Part shown: in pieces, positions 15,416-24,170 of the stretch
Layout: each line of letters starts with the position of its first letter
How positions within the stretch are numbered: the stretch's first letter is position 1
Source of the DNA: an uncultured Verrucomicrobiota bacterium
GTDB taxonomy: Bacteria; Verrucomicrobiota; Verrucomicrobiia; Verrucomicrobiales; Verrucomicrobiaceae
NCBI GenBank assembly: GCA_903960845.1
Contig: CAJCCF010000524.1
Span: 1-34,235 of the forward strand
Length of the DNA: 34,235 nucleotides
Direction of reading: 5' to 3'
The notes under the pieces: model-generated
Databases searched by the model: none
The model's input: only the letters and a program-made list of their open reading frames with translations
Told to the model about the DNA's origin: nothing
Position numbers and translations under genes: made by a program

Positions 15416-16657
15416 ATGAAAACGCTCATCCTTACTCTGTTCGCAGCAACCGCTCTGCCAGCCCAAGCCATCACTTACCAAATCGCATACAATCATGATG
15501 CGGCGGGGCGGCTAACGGCAGTCAATTACAACGGCGCCAGCCGCACGGCTTACAACTATGACAAGAATGGGAGCCTGCTTTCGCGCATCAACACAGTCAC
15601 CCCGGCACCCATGCCGCCGCCGCATCTGGCCGGCACCTACAATGGGCTCATCACCAACATGATTCCGACGGCGGCTAACATGGGTTCCATCACCTTGAAG
15701 TTGCTGGGCACGGGAGCATTCAGCGGCAAGTTCACTCTTCAAGGTGTCTCTATTTCATTCGCCGGGAAATTTCTTCAGGATGGAACTCTGGATAATGCGC
15801 CCATCGTCATTGATCGTGCTCCGCCTTTGACTGATTTTCAGCTGGGATTGAGTCTGGATGTTCGCGGCGATATTCCTCGAATCACCGGCACGCTGGATGG
15901 TTCAGGCTTCAGTTCGCATGTTATGATTGAACCTGCGCTCTACAATGCCACGACCAACCTGCTGCCCGGCGGATTCGTGAGCAAGTACACGGCACTCTTC
16001 CAACCCGAGATGCCAGCCGTCGCCAATGCACCTCAGAGCGATGGTTACGCTACGGTCACCATCACCAGCACTGGCGCGGTTACGCTGGCCGGGAAGCTGG
16101 CCAACAATGTCACCATTACGCACAGCAGTCTCATTGTCGGGCCCGGTTCGTGGCCTCTGTTTGTCCCGATGCATGCCAATCAGGGCTACATCGCCGGGGA
16201 GGTGTTTTTTAACTTAATTCCGGGTCAGAGTGTTTTTGAGGGCGGCATCGCCTGGCTGAAACCGGTCACGGTTGGAGGCATTCATACCGCTGCTTTCATG
16301 ACCTGGCTTAGCCTCATCGGCTCCAGGTATGACGCACCGCTGGCGGGGCAGCGTGCACTGGATCTGCTCGGCACGGTGCCAAATGCCACCTTCACCGCCA
16401 CGGGTGGAAATCTCACCGCTCCTCCGCTGGTGCGTTCAGTCACGCTCAACAGTGCGAACGTTTTCATCACCCCTGTGGATGCGGCGGCATTGAAGCTCAC
16501 TCTCACCCCCGCAACCGGTGCTTTCAGCGGCAGCTTCAAAGATGGTATCATCACCCGCACTCTGGGAGGCGTTCTGTTTCAGGAGGGAAATTTTGGCTCC
16601 GGTTTCTTTCCCGGCACCACCGTCAGCGGTCTGGTCGAGATTGATCGCAATCCTTAA
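15416..16657 (+). CDS. Exported protein with two N-terminal YD-like repeats and beta-rich GxFSGxF domains
   Basis: This is 413 residues from ATG 15416 (MKTLILTLFAATALPAQA signal peptide). An in-frame ATG at 15389, overlapping the RHS stop, would add nine residues and may couple translation. Directly after the signal peptide stand two YD-type units (YNHDAAGRLTAVNYNG and YNYDKNGSLLSRI), the same kind of repeat that builds the upstream RHS protein. The rest is beta-rich with a recurring G-x-(F/L)-(S/A)-G-x-(F/L) pattern (GTGAFSGKFTLQG, STGAVTLAGKL, ATGAFSGSFKDG) spaced roughly 130-170 residues apart. I recall similar repeats in large exported verrucomicrobial proteins, with no assigned function. 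It could be an RHS partner, a detached piece of a larger RHS protein, or a separate adhesin. It is far bigger than a typical immunity protein. Convergent with the PSD gene, 9 nt apart. Confidence 0.85.
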   Translation: MKTLILTLFAATALPAQAITYQIAYNHDAAGRLTAVNYNGASRTAYNYDKNGSLLSRINTVTPAPMPPPHLAGTYNGLITNMIPTAANMGSITLKLLGTGAFSGKFTLQGVSISFAGKFLQDGTLDNAPIVIDRAPPLTDFQLGLSLDVRGDIPRITGTLDGSGFSSHVMIEPALYNATTNLLPGGFVSKYTALFQPEMPAVANAPQSDGYATVTITSTGAVTLAGKLANNVTITHSSLIVGPGSWPLFVPMHANQGYIAGEVFFNLIPGQSVFEGGIAWLKPVTVGGIHTAAFMTWLSLIGSRYDAPLAGQRALDLLGTVPNATFTATGGNLTAPPLVRSVTLNSANVFITPVDAAALKLTLTPATGAFSGSFKDGIITRTLGGVLFQEGNFGSGFFPGTTVSGLVEIDRNP

Positions 16658-16666
16658 TGCGCCCTG

Positions 16667-19399
16667 TCATTTCACTGCGGTGCCATCAGCACGCATTTTT
16701 TGAAATGGCACGCTTTCACAAACCGCAAGGATCATGTCCTGGAACTTGTAACCGGAGGCTTTGGTGCGGACGACAATTTCCTGCACGGCGGGTTTGTCGC
16801 TATAACTGAGGCCGCGGCCGAGTGCGTAGGTCAGCAGGTTTTCGGCAAGGTTACGGGTGAAGTTATCGGCCATGTCCCTTGCAAGGATGGTGCGCAGTTC
16901 ACTGAGATCCTTGAACTGCTGTCCACGGACAAGTGTGCCGCTGGCGTCGATGGGGTGATTCTTTTCCTGATCACGCCAGCGACCAATGGCGTCGTAGTTT
17001 TCAAACGCAAAACCCATGGGGTCGAGGAAAGCATGGCAACCTGCACAGGAGGCATTGCTGCGGTGCTCGGCGAACTGCTCGCGCAGGGTAAGATTGGACT
17101 GGCGGACCTTGGTGTCATCCAGCGGTGGCACGCCACCCGGCGCGGGTGGCGGCGGGGTTCCGAGAATGTTTTCAAGCAGGTACTTGCCGCGTTTCACCGG
17201 TGAGGTTCTGGTCTGTGTCGAAGTGAGCGTGAGGATGCTGCCATGAGTGAGGATGCCGCCACGGGGTGTGCCTTGCAGCGAGACTTTTTGGATCTTGTCA
17301 CCCTTCACATTGGGGATGCCGTAATACTTTGCCAGTTTGGCATCGATGAACGTGTAGTCGGCGTTGAGGAAGTCGATGATGGAGCAGTTCTCCCGAAGGA
17401 TGTGATCGAAGAAAGTCTGGCTTTCTCGCTTCATGGCGTAGGCGATGCCGCCTTTCCATTCCGGGAATCGACGGGTGTCAGGATCGACGATGTCCATGTC
17501 ACGCAGTTGCAGCCACTGACCGGCGAAATCCTCCGTGAGGGACTGGGCCCGGTAGTCTCCAATCATCCGCTTGATTTCAGCGGCGAGATTTTTACGCAGT
17601 TCGTTTTTTCCAGCGAGCTCGATCAGGCGGTCATCCGGCGGTGCCGCCCAGAAAAAGTAGGAGAGCCGGCTGGCCAGGCTGAATTCATCGATATCGGCAA
17701 TGCCATTGGCAGCAGGTCCCGCTGGTTGGAGCGTGGTGCGGAAAAGAAAGGATGGGGAGACGAGCAGGCCCTCAAGCGTGTAACGCAGCGCACCCAGTGC
17801 GGACTCGCCCTCCTTGATGGCCAGTGCGGCAAAAGCCTGCCATTTGGCTTTTTCCTCATCACGCATTGGTTGGCGGAAAAGGCGCGCCCCCATCTTTTCG
17901 ACCAGAGCCGGCAGATCGGTTGCCTGAATGCCGGAGCCTTTGCCGAGCGGGCCTTCGATCTTCACCTGGTGCAGCCAGAAGTTTCGATCCTGCTTGGTTG
18001 CCGGGTCATAGAAGTCATTCAAGAACCACACTTGCAACTCATGCTTGCCTGCGGGCAGATCGGCTTCGACGTGGAATTCCTGGGCTGCCTGATTTTTCGC
18101 GGTGATGGAGAACGCGCCGATGGTTTTGCCGGTGATGCGCATTTCTGTTTTTGCCGGTTCGTCGCCAGCCTGTTGGGCGCCTGCTATGAGAGTGAATTTG
18201 TATTTGCCTGCCGTCTGGATTTCGATCGCATGCTTCACATAGCCGCTGCTGGCCAGTTCAATGGTGCCGGTGTCCTTGGATGCATCACCCTCACCTTGGT
18301 CAAAGTGCTCGCCGGTGAGTTGCAATGTTGGTTGGCCGACAGGCCTGTCGCCGATGAGCCAGCGCAGGAATCTGCTGCCACGCGGAGCCAGGAGTCCAAA
18401 GGGACCCTCGATTTCAATTTTCTGCAGGGCGACATTGCGATCACGCTTGTCCGGATCAGGGTTCATCGGCTCAGCGTGATCATTTAGAAAAGCTACGGAG
18501 ATCTTTGATTCGCCACCATTCAACTGCACACTCTGGGTGATCTTTTGCCAGGGCCCCTTGTCGCCTTTCCAGCGGGTGGTGATGTCGTAGGTGGACACGT
18601 CCTTGCCGTTGATGCGCAAGGCAACCTTGGCGCGTTCATTGCCGGCTTCGGTCGCGGCCACATGCAGCGTCACGGCATAGGTGCCGCTGGCGGGGACACT
18701 GAATTTTCCCGTCGCCTCAGCCTGGCTGTGAAACCAGCGCACGCCCTCCCACTCCTTGGTTTCACCCTTGCTGTTCCAGAATTTTTTTGCAGCGAGCTCG
18801 ATGTCCGCATGCTCGGGGATGGAGAAATCCATGGCATCCTCCGCGACCTCTCGCGAGGCGCGCAGATATTTTTCCATGAGCATCGGCGAGAGACTGAGCA
18901 CGTCGCCGATGTTGTCGAAACCATAGCCCGTGTCATCCGGCGGAAATTCACGCGCGGGACGCGTGTCGACAAAGAGTAGATCGCGCACCGTGCTGTTGTA
19001 TTCCGTGCGGTTCAGGCGGCGCGCGGTGACATGGCCGGGATCGGGTTTTGACGGATCGAACCAGAAGACGGCGTCATCGATCCATGCCACGATCTCATCA
19101 CGTTGCTGCAAAGTTGGTTTTTCCTTTTTCTTCTCCGGCGGCATCACGTGGGTGACCATCTGCTGGCGCACATGATCCCAGAGGGCAAAGTCGGCCCGCA
19201 GCGCCGCATAGTCCTTGTGCTCGTCGAAGGCGAAGTCGCCCTTGTCCGTGCCGTCGGCGTGGCAGTCGTAGCAGAATTGTTCCAGTAGCGGTTTGATCTT
19301 TTGATCAAAAGCCGCCTGACCGCGCGTGGCCAGGAGGTCCGCAGCAGGAGCCGCCAGGGCTGGCAGGCAGAGAAGGGGAATGAAACGCAGGGGGGGCAT
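16667..19399 (-). CDS. PSD-type exported heme c protein (DUF1587-DUF1595-DUF1592-DUF1588-DUF1585)
   Basis: This is 910 residues from ATG 19399 (MPPLRFIPLLCLPALAAPAA signal peptide); the frame reaches 19441 but that start lies before the signal peptide. Order seen: a c-type heme site CYDCH (about residues 43-47) in an LLEQFCYDCHADGTDKGDF context; DUF1587 (ARRLNRTEYNSTVRDLL, about 140-200); two carbohydrate-binding-like beta domains (about 215-350 and 370-490, each with a KFSV/KYKF...W-FLND pattern); DUF1595 (ARLFRQPMRDEEKAKW); DUF1592 (ASRLSYFFWAAPPDDRL); DUF1588 with GGILTHGSILT...TSPVKRGK and a second heme-like CAGCH; and DUF1585 (NLLTYALGRGLSYSD). These domains are characteristic of planctomycetes and verrucomicrobia and are linked by context to polysaccharide breakdown; the reaction is not established. 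A DUF1552 gene often sits next to such genes, but none does here. Confidence 0.93.
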   Translation of the reverse strand: MPPLRFIPLLCLPALAAPAADLLATRGQAAFDQKIKPLLEQFCYDCHADGTDKGDFAFDEHKDYAALRADFALWDHVRQQMVTHVMPPEKKKEKPTLQQRDEIVAWIDDAVFWFDPSKPDPGHVTARRLNRTEYNSTVRDLLFVDTRPAREFPPDDTGYGFDNIGDVLSLSPMLMEKYLRASREVAEDAMDFSIPEHADIELAAKKFWNSKGETKEWEGVRWFHSQAEATGKFSVPASGTYAVTLHVAATEAGNERAKVALRINGKDVSTYDITTRWKGDKGPWQKITQSVQLNGGESKISVAFLNDHAEPMNPDPDKRDRNVALQKIEIEGPFGLLAPRGSRFLRWLIGDRPVGQPTLQLTGEHFDQGEGDASKDTGTIELASSGYVKHAIEIQTAGKYKFTLIAGAQQAGDEPAKTEMRITGKTIGAFSITAKNQAAQEFHVEADLPAGKHELQVWFLNDFYDPATKQDRNFWLHQVKIEGPLGKGSGIQATDLPALVEKMGARLFRQPMRDEEKAKWQAFAALAIKEGESALGALRYTLEGLLVSPSFLFRTTLQPAGPAANGIADIDEFSLASRLSYFFWAAPPDDRLIELAGKNELRKNLAAEIKRMIGDYRAQSLTEDFAGQWLQLRDMDIVDPDTRRFPEWKGGIAYAMKRESQTFFDHILRENCSIIDFLNADYTFIDAKLAKYYGIPNVKGDKIQKVSLQGTPRGGILTHGSILTLTSTQTRTSPVKRGKYLLENILGTPPPPAPGGVPPLDDTKVRQSNLTLREQFAEHRSNASCAGCHAFLDPMGFAFENYDAIGRWRDQEKNHPIDASGTLVRGQQFKDLSELRTILARDMADNFTRNLAENLLTYALGRGLSYSDKPAVQEIVVRTKASGYKFQDMILAVCESVPFQKMRADGTAVK

Positions 19400-19585
19400 G
19401 TTCAGTGGACAGAACGCATGAAAGCACAGCCAGATTTCCATGCGCTGGATTTGTGAGGCATTGCCGTATCTTTCGTGGAGGTTTTTCGCCAGCGGAGCAA
19501 AGCGATAGACAAAAGGCGGGGTGAGCGTTAAAACGGCCCACCATCCAATGCTGCGTTCCGACGAACGCTGCCACCCATACCCTCC

Positions 19586-20302
19586 ATGAAACCGATTCGC
19601 ACCCTCGCCCTACTCGCCGCTTTTGTCCTGCCCGCCCTGGCGGAAGACGTCACCATCTTCAATGGCACTGACCTGACCGGATGGGAAGGTAACAAGGATC
19701 TCTGGAGCGTGCAGGATGGCACGATCACCGGCATCACACCCCCTGACCCGGCTGATCCGAAGAAGGGCATCATCAAGCACAATACGTTCCTCGTTTGGAA
19801 AGGCGGCAAGGTGGGCGATTTCACCCTGACTTTCCAATACCGCATCGAGAAGGGAAATTCCGGCGTCCAGTATCGCAGTAAGGAATTGGCTCCTGGAGCC
19901 TTTGGCCCGATCATCAGCGGCTATCAGGCCGATTTTGAAGCCGGCACCACTTACAGCGGCATTCTTTATGAAGAGCGTGGTCGTGGCATCCTGGCCAAGC
20001 GTGGTGAGAAGACCGTGATCAAAGCCGGTCCGGATGGCAAGAAGCCGGTTGTCGAGCAGGCTGGCAAAGTTGGCGACAGCGCCGCCATCCAGGCCAGCAT
20101 CAAATCGGAAGACTGGAACGATTACAAAATCGTCGCCATCGGCAATCATGTGCAGCACTTCATCAACGGCATGCAGACCATCGATGTGACCGACGAAGAT
20201 GCAGCCAACGCGCCAAAGGAAGGTCTTCTCGCCCTCCAGATTCATGCAGGTCCTCCGATGAAGGTGCAGTTTAAAAACTTTAAACTCGCCACGCAGAAGT
20301 AG
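19586..20302 (+). CDS. Exported DUF1080 (3-keto-disaccharide hydrolase family) protein
   Basis: This is 238 residues with a signal peptide (MKPIRTLALLAAFVLPALA, cleavage near ALA-ED). The mature protein is a single DUF1080 jelly-roll domain, also called the 3-keto-disaccharide hydrolase family: TIFNGTDLTGWEG at the start, then LWSVQDGTITG, FTLTFQYRIEKGNSGVQYRS, the central YQADFEAGTTYSGILYEERGRG, and WNDYKIVAIGNHVQHFINGMQTIDVTDED...GLLALQIHAGPPMKVQFKNFKL at the end. Members are predicted to cleave 3-keto-glycosides outside the cytoplasm and are heavily expanded in PVC bacteria. The length equals one complete domain. It is divergent from the PSD gene (186-nt gap), which fits a shared polysaccharide-related context, and 35 nt before the next gene. 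Confidence 0.93.
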   Translation: MKPIRTLALLAAFVLPALAEDVTIFNGTDLTGWEGNKDLWSVQDGTITGITPPDPADPKKGIIKHNTFLVWKGGKVGDFTLTFQYRIEKGNSGVQYRSKELAPGAFGPIISGYQADFEAGTTYSGILYEERGRGILAKRGEKTVIKAGPDGKKPVVEQAGKVGDSAAIQASIKSEDWNDYKIVAIGNHVQHFINGMQTIDVTDEDAANAPKEGLLALQIHAGPPMKVQFKNFKLATQK

Positions 20303-20337
20303 AAGTCCGGCACAGCAACTGCTGCTCCCTTTTTCCC

Positions 20338-21075
20338 ATGCGTTTCCCTGTCAAAGTTCATCCAGGTCTCCTTCTTCTCCTCGCACTCTGGTTCGGTGGT
20401 GTCTCAGTTGCTGCGGCCCAGCAGACTGAATACATCATCTGCTCCGGGGGGCCCGCCCTCCGTCAGTGGGAGGATCTGAGGCAGCCTGGGCAGCAGCATG
20501 ACCGGTGGTGGGGAAATTTCGTCCGCACGGCTCGCGTGCGGATGCAGGAGATCCAGAAGACCACGCCGAAGGGCACCATCATCACCTGGCTTGTTTATCG
20601 TGACGCCTACGTGCGCCGCGCAGCCGCAGATCATGATCCGCTGACCGCGCATGTCGAATCCGTGCGGGACACCTACAAGATCAATCTCGTCTGGTTCCGA
20701 ACTGGTGATGAGGTCATCCGCTACATCAATGAAGGGGGTGGTGCCGTGTCCCGCTCGCAGATCAAAATCTCCGGCTTCGAGTACTTCGGTCACTCAAACA
20801 AGTATTGCTTCCTTCTCGATTACAGCTCCGACATTTACGCGGGCTCCACCGTCTGGCTGCATGAGACCGAATTGAACCGGCTGAACCGGAGCGCCTTTGC
20901 CCGCAAAGCCTATTGCCAGAGCTGGGGCTGCCACACGGGTGAAAGCATGAGCAAGGCCTGGAAAAAAGCCACCGGTGTTCCCATGATCGGTGCCATCGGC
21001 AAGACCGACTACTCCTTCATGCACCTTCGTGACTGGAAGGTCGCCCTCGCTGAAGGTGCGCGCTGGACACGCTAA
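20338..21075 (+). CDS. Exported protein with caspase-like His/Cys pair
   Basis: This is 245 residues with a clear signal peptide (GLLLLLALWFGGVSVAAAQ, cleavage near AAAQ-QT). I do not recognise a named family. The middle and end resemble the caspase-hemoglobinase fold: a strand RSQIKISGFEYFGHS, ending in a possible catalytic His152, then about 45 residues on a strand leading to AYCQSWGCHTGESMSKAWKKATG, with Cys198 followed by H-T-G-E as in the C-x-(T/S)-G loop of bacterial caspase-like and CHAT proteins. Upstream, TIITWLVYRDAYVR and NLVWFRTGDEVIRYIN could be the earlier Rossmann-like strands. If so it would be a secreted Cys protease, or an enzyme-dead relative that binds peptide. Leader 35 nt from DUF1080, possibly co-transcribed. 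Confidence 0.85.
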   Translation: MRFPVKVHPGLLLLLALWFGGVSVAAAQQTEYIICSGGPALRQWEDLRQPGQQHDRWWGNFVRTARVRMQEIQKTTPKGTIITWLVYRDAYVRRAAADHDPLTAHVESVRDTYKINLVWFRTGDEVIRYINEGGGAVSRSQIKISGFEYFGHSNKYCFLLDYSSDIYAGSTVWLHETELNRLNRSAFARKAYCQSWGCHTGESMSKAWKKATGVPMIGAIGKTDYSFMHLRDWKVALAEGARWTR

Positions 21076-21146
21076 GCTGGCTGAGTTTGAGCTTTCCGCT
21101 CTTTTGGCAGTCTGATACCAAATTCACCGAACGTTATCTTCCCCGT

Positions 21147-22265
21147 ATGACACGTCTGCCCTTCATCCTTTCCATTCTCCTCGCCCTTTCGGCTCTGTCT
21201 TCTTTTGCCCAGACTCAGGGAGGTTCCCGCTTCGGCCTTGCCGACCTCAAAACCTGGGCTGGACGCGGTGATGCCGACGCGCAGTTCGAACTCGGATTGC
21301 GTCTGCTTACCGGAGAGGACATGAAGAAGGACGAGAAGGCGGGTGTGGAGTGGATGGAGAAAGCCGCTAACCAAAAGCATCTTCGCGCCCAGTTTGTCAT
21401 GGGTTCCCTCTATGAGGATGGAACCGGTGTGAAGAAGGACGAATCCAAGGCGGTCGATTGGTATCGCAAGTCCGCTGAAAGCGGTTTTGCACCAGCGCAG
21501 TTCGCTGTCGCCATGGCCTATGACCTCGGTCGTGGCATCAAGCAGGACACGGTCAAGGCCAACGAGTGGCTGCAAAAGGCCGCCGATCAGAACCACCCGC
21601 AGTCGCAGACCGCCCTTGCCGCCAAAATGGAGCGCGGTGTCGGCATCGCCAAAAATCCATCCAAAGCGGCCCTCCTCTACCTCCGCGCCGCCCAGCAGGA
21701 TCACGTGCAGGCCATGAGCCGTCTGGCCAATCTTTATTACACCGGCAATGGCGTTCCACTCGACTACCGCCGCGCCGGAGCCTGGTATCAGCGCGCAGCC
21801 AGAAGCGACGATCCCTGGGCCTCGAACAACCTCGCCTGGTTCCTTGCCACCTGTCCGGAAGAAAGCCTGCAAAACGGCGAGCAAGCCGTTCTGTTTGCCG
21901 CCCGTTCCCTACGCATCATGGACGAGGCCGGTGAAGACCAGCGCTATGAAATGATCGACACCAAGGCGGCCTGCCTCGCCCGCAACGGTGAGTTTTTGGA
22001 GGCCATTCTGTGGCAAAAGAAGGCGCTGGCCCTGCTCCCTGAGGATAAAGACCTCACTGAAGAAGAGCGCAAATCTCTTGAGACCGAGTTCAAGGGCCGT
22101 CTCAAACTCTACCAGCAGGAGAGTCCCTACGACGAGCCTGAACCCAAGGTCGAAACTGAAGCCGCGCCCCTGCCTCAGGACACGATCCTCCAGGACGAAG
22201 GCATCCCCGGCGAAGGCACCAAACCCAAGAAGAAAAAGAGCAGTAATAAGGGCACCGTGGTCTGA
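21147..22265 (+). CDS. Exported Sel1-repeat protein
   Basis: This is 372 residues from ATG 21147 (MTRLPFILSILLALSALSSFAQ signal peptide); a frame extension to 21087 is not needed. Four to five Sel1-type repeats follow: AQFELGLRLLTGEDMKKDEKAGVEWMEKAA, then AQFVMGSLYEDGTGVKKDESKAVDWYRKSA, AQFAVAMAYDLGRGIKQDTVKANEWLQKAA, a degenerate copy, and AMSRLANLYYTGNGVPLDYRRAGAWYQRAA. A more TPR-like part comes after (NGEFLEAILWQKKALALLPED) and the C-terminus is Lys-rich (KPKKKKSSNKG). Sel1 arrays are protein-protein interaction solenoids; nothing shows the partner. The gap to the caspase-like gene is 71 nt and to the prenyl synthase gene 124 nt, all on the same strand. Confidence 0.88.
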   Translation: MTRLPFILSILLALSALSSFAQTQGGSRFGLADLKTWAGRGDADAQFELGLRLLTGEDMKKDEKAGVEWMEKAANQKHLRAQFVMGSLYEDGTGVKKDESKAVDWYRKSAESGFAPAQFAVAMAYDLGRGIKQDTVKANEWLQKAADQNHPQSQTALAAKMERGVGIAKNPSKAALLYLRAAQQDHVQAMSRLANLYYTGNGVPLDYRRAGAWYQRAARSDDPWASNNLAWFLATCPEESLQNGEQAVLFAARSLRIMDEAGEDQRYEMIDTKAACLARNGEFLEAILWQKKALALLPEDKDLTEEERKSLETEFKGRLKLYQQESPYDEPEPKVETEAAPLPQDTILQDEGIPGEGTKPKKKKSSNKGTVV

Positions 22266-22389
22266 GATTGCGCAATTCCTGCACATCTAAGCGCAATCCT
22301 TGCAAGACTGGGCCTGCGCGCCACGGTTACACCTGCCCGAGAAACTGAGCTCATTCTGGTTTCGTCATTACTTTTTGTCATCCTCCCCC

Positions 22390-24162
22390 ATGTCCACCGT
22401 CGCTGTCCGCTCTGCTGCCCTGCCACCCGCCATCCCCGGATTGGTGCGCCGTTTTAGGCAACCCAAGAAGAACATCCCGCAGACCAAGCAGGATCGGGAC
22501 TTTGTGCTGAAAGCAGTGCGCGAGTACGCCGAGCAGCACAAACTGGTGCCGCCAGTGCCAATTGATGAACTGCAGGTTCACACGGAAAAAATCATGGCGC
22601 TCAATGGCATCGAGAAGGTTTACCGCGATTACACGGGCGTGCTTCTGGCCAATGAAACCTGGCGTGAATCTCTGGCCAGTGTGCCGTTTGAAAAACGTCT
22701 ACTGCTCATGCCGAAATGCATTCGCATCGAGAGCAAGTGCCCGGCGCCTTTTGATGAATTCGGCCTGCTCTGCAAGCAGTGCGGTCTGTGCAGCATTCAG
22801 GACTTTCAAAATGAGGCTGAAAAACTGGGCTACGCGGTGCTGGTGGCCGAGGGCAGTGCGATTGTCATGTCGCTGATCCAGACGGGCAAGATCGAGGCCA
22901 TCGTTGGCATCTCCTGCCTTCCAGTGCTGGAGCGCACCTTCCCTTACATTGAGGCTGCGGCTATTCCCGCCGTGGCGGTGCCCCTTCTTCAGGACGACTG
23001 CATCGACACGACCGTCGATGTGGACTGGGTCTGGGATTACATTCACCTGACCAGCGAGGACAAGACGCGCCGTCTGAATCTGAACGCGCTGCATGATGAA
23101 GTGAAGACATGGTTCACTGCTGAAGCTCTCGATGCGTTGCTTGGAAAACCGTCCTGCCAGACCGAACAGATCGCCCGCGATTGGCTGGGCCGAGCTGGCA
23201 AACGCTGGCGGCCCTTCCTCACCATTGCCGCTTATCAGGCCCTGCGTGAAGATCCAGAAGGCCCGATCTCGGATGATCTCAAACTGGCCGCCGTTTCGGT
23301 TGAAGCCTTCCACAAAGCCTCACTCATCCATGACGACATCGAAGACAACGATGCTGAGCGCTATGGTGAGCCGACACTGCATTCCGAATACGGCGTTGGC
23401 GTGGCCTTGAATGTGGGTGACCTGCTGATCGGTGAAGGCTACCGCCTGCTGGCCGAAATGAAGTGTGCCAGTCATCTGAGAAGCGCCTGTCTAAAAGTCG
23501 CCGCTGAAGGCCAGCGTGAACTGTGTCGCGGGCAGGGTGCTGAACTGCTTTGGAATAATCATCCCGTGGCGCTGAGCAACACCCAGGTGTTGGAGATCTT
23601 CCGCAGCAAAACGGCTCCCGCTTTTGAGGTTGCCCTGAAGATTGGCGCAGCCCTGGCTGGTCAGCTAGATGAGACAGCAGACGCCCTGCACACTTACAGC
23701 GAGAACCTCGGTATCGCCTATCAGATCCGCGATGACCTCGACGACCTTGGCGACGACTCAGCTGCGGACAACAATGTCAGCATCCGTCCCAGCATCATTC
23801 TGGCCCTCCTGCGCGAGCGCGGCAAAGGTGCGGTCAAGGACACCATGGAAGCACTTTGGAATGGTCAGGCCACCACCCTGCCTGACAAACCAACGATCCG
23901 TCAATGGGCGGAGGAAACCGGCGCCTATGACAAGTCCACACTCATGCTCGAAACCTACAAGGAAGCCGCCATCCGCAGCCTTCAGGAAGTCGAACTGCCG
24001 AATTTGAAAGGCCTGCTGCGCCGCGTGATCGGCAAGATCTTCAACGAACTCGAAATCAAGGGCTGGTGCCGCGAGTTTGAGCAGAAGAATCTCAATCCCG
24101 AATTGCGCGAGCAGGCGGCCAAAGCCGCAGAACATCTCGTTCCCCAGCCGCAGATCGCCTGA
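22390..24162 (+). CDS. DUF116-polyprenyl diphosphate synthase fusion protein
   Basis: This is 590 residues from ATG 22390; the frame reaches 22300 but that part has no coding character. Residues about 75-215 form a DUF116 domain: LLLMPKCIRIESKCPAPFDE, then a tight C128-x2-C131-x2-C134 cluster (LLCKQCGLCSI), GYAVLVAEGSAIVMSLI and EAIVGISCLPVLERTF. Total Cys count in this half is seven, suiting a metal or Fe-S site. Residues about 235-560 form a complete trans-isoprenyl diphosphate synthase: RAGKRWRPFL, first Asp-rich motif DDIED (315-319), second DDLDD (448-452), plus GVALNVGDLLIGEGY and QGAELLW. Usual synthases are about 300-340 residues and lack the N-terminal part. The enzyme half should condense IPP with allylic diphosphates; chain length is unclear. 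What the DUF116 half adds is unknown. No frameshift is seen across the junction. Confidence 0.93.
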   Translation: MSTVAVRSAALPPAIPGLVRRFRQPKKNIPQTKQDRDFVLKAVREYAEQHKLVPPVPIDELQVHTEKIMALNGIEKVYRDYTGVLLANETWRESLASVPFEKRLLLMPKCIRIESKCPAPFDEFGLLCKQCGLCSIQDFQNEAEKLGYAVLVAEGSAIVMSLIQTGKIEAIVGISCLPVLERTFPYIEAAAIPAVAVPLLQDDCIDTTVDVDWVWDYIHLTSEDKTRRLNLNALHDEVKTWFTAEALDALLGKPSCQTEQIARDWLGRAGKRWRPFLTIAAYQALREDPEGPISDDLKLAAVSVEAFHKASLIHDDIEDNDAERYGEPTLHSEYGVGVALNVGDLLIGEGYRLLAEMKCASHLRSACLKVAAEGQRELCRGQGAELLWNNHPVALSNTQVLEIFRSKTAPAFEVALKIGAALAGQLDETADALHTYSENLGIAYQIRDDLDDLGDDSAADNNVSIRPSIILALLRERGKGAVKDTMEALWNGQATTLPDKPTIRQWAEETGAYDKSTLMLETYKEAAIRSLQEVELPNLKGLLRRVIGKIFNELEIKGWCREFEQKNLNPELREQAAKAAEHLVPQPQIA

Positions 24163-24170
24163 GTCCTGGC

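Noticed and set aside
17243-18487. 414-codon plus-strand frame opposite the PSD gene
   Set aside because: Antisense to clearly conserved domains; no recognisable motif, and GC-rich coding DNA explains the long open frame.
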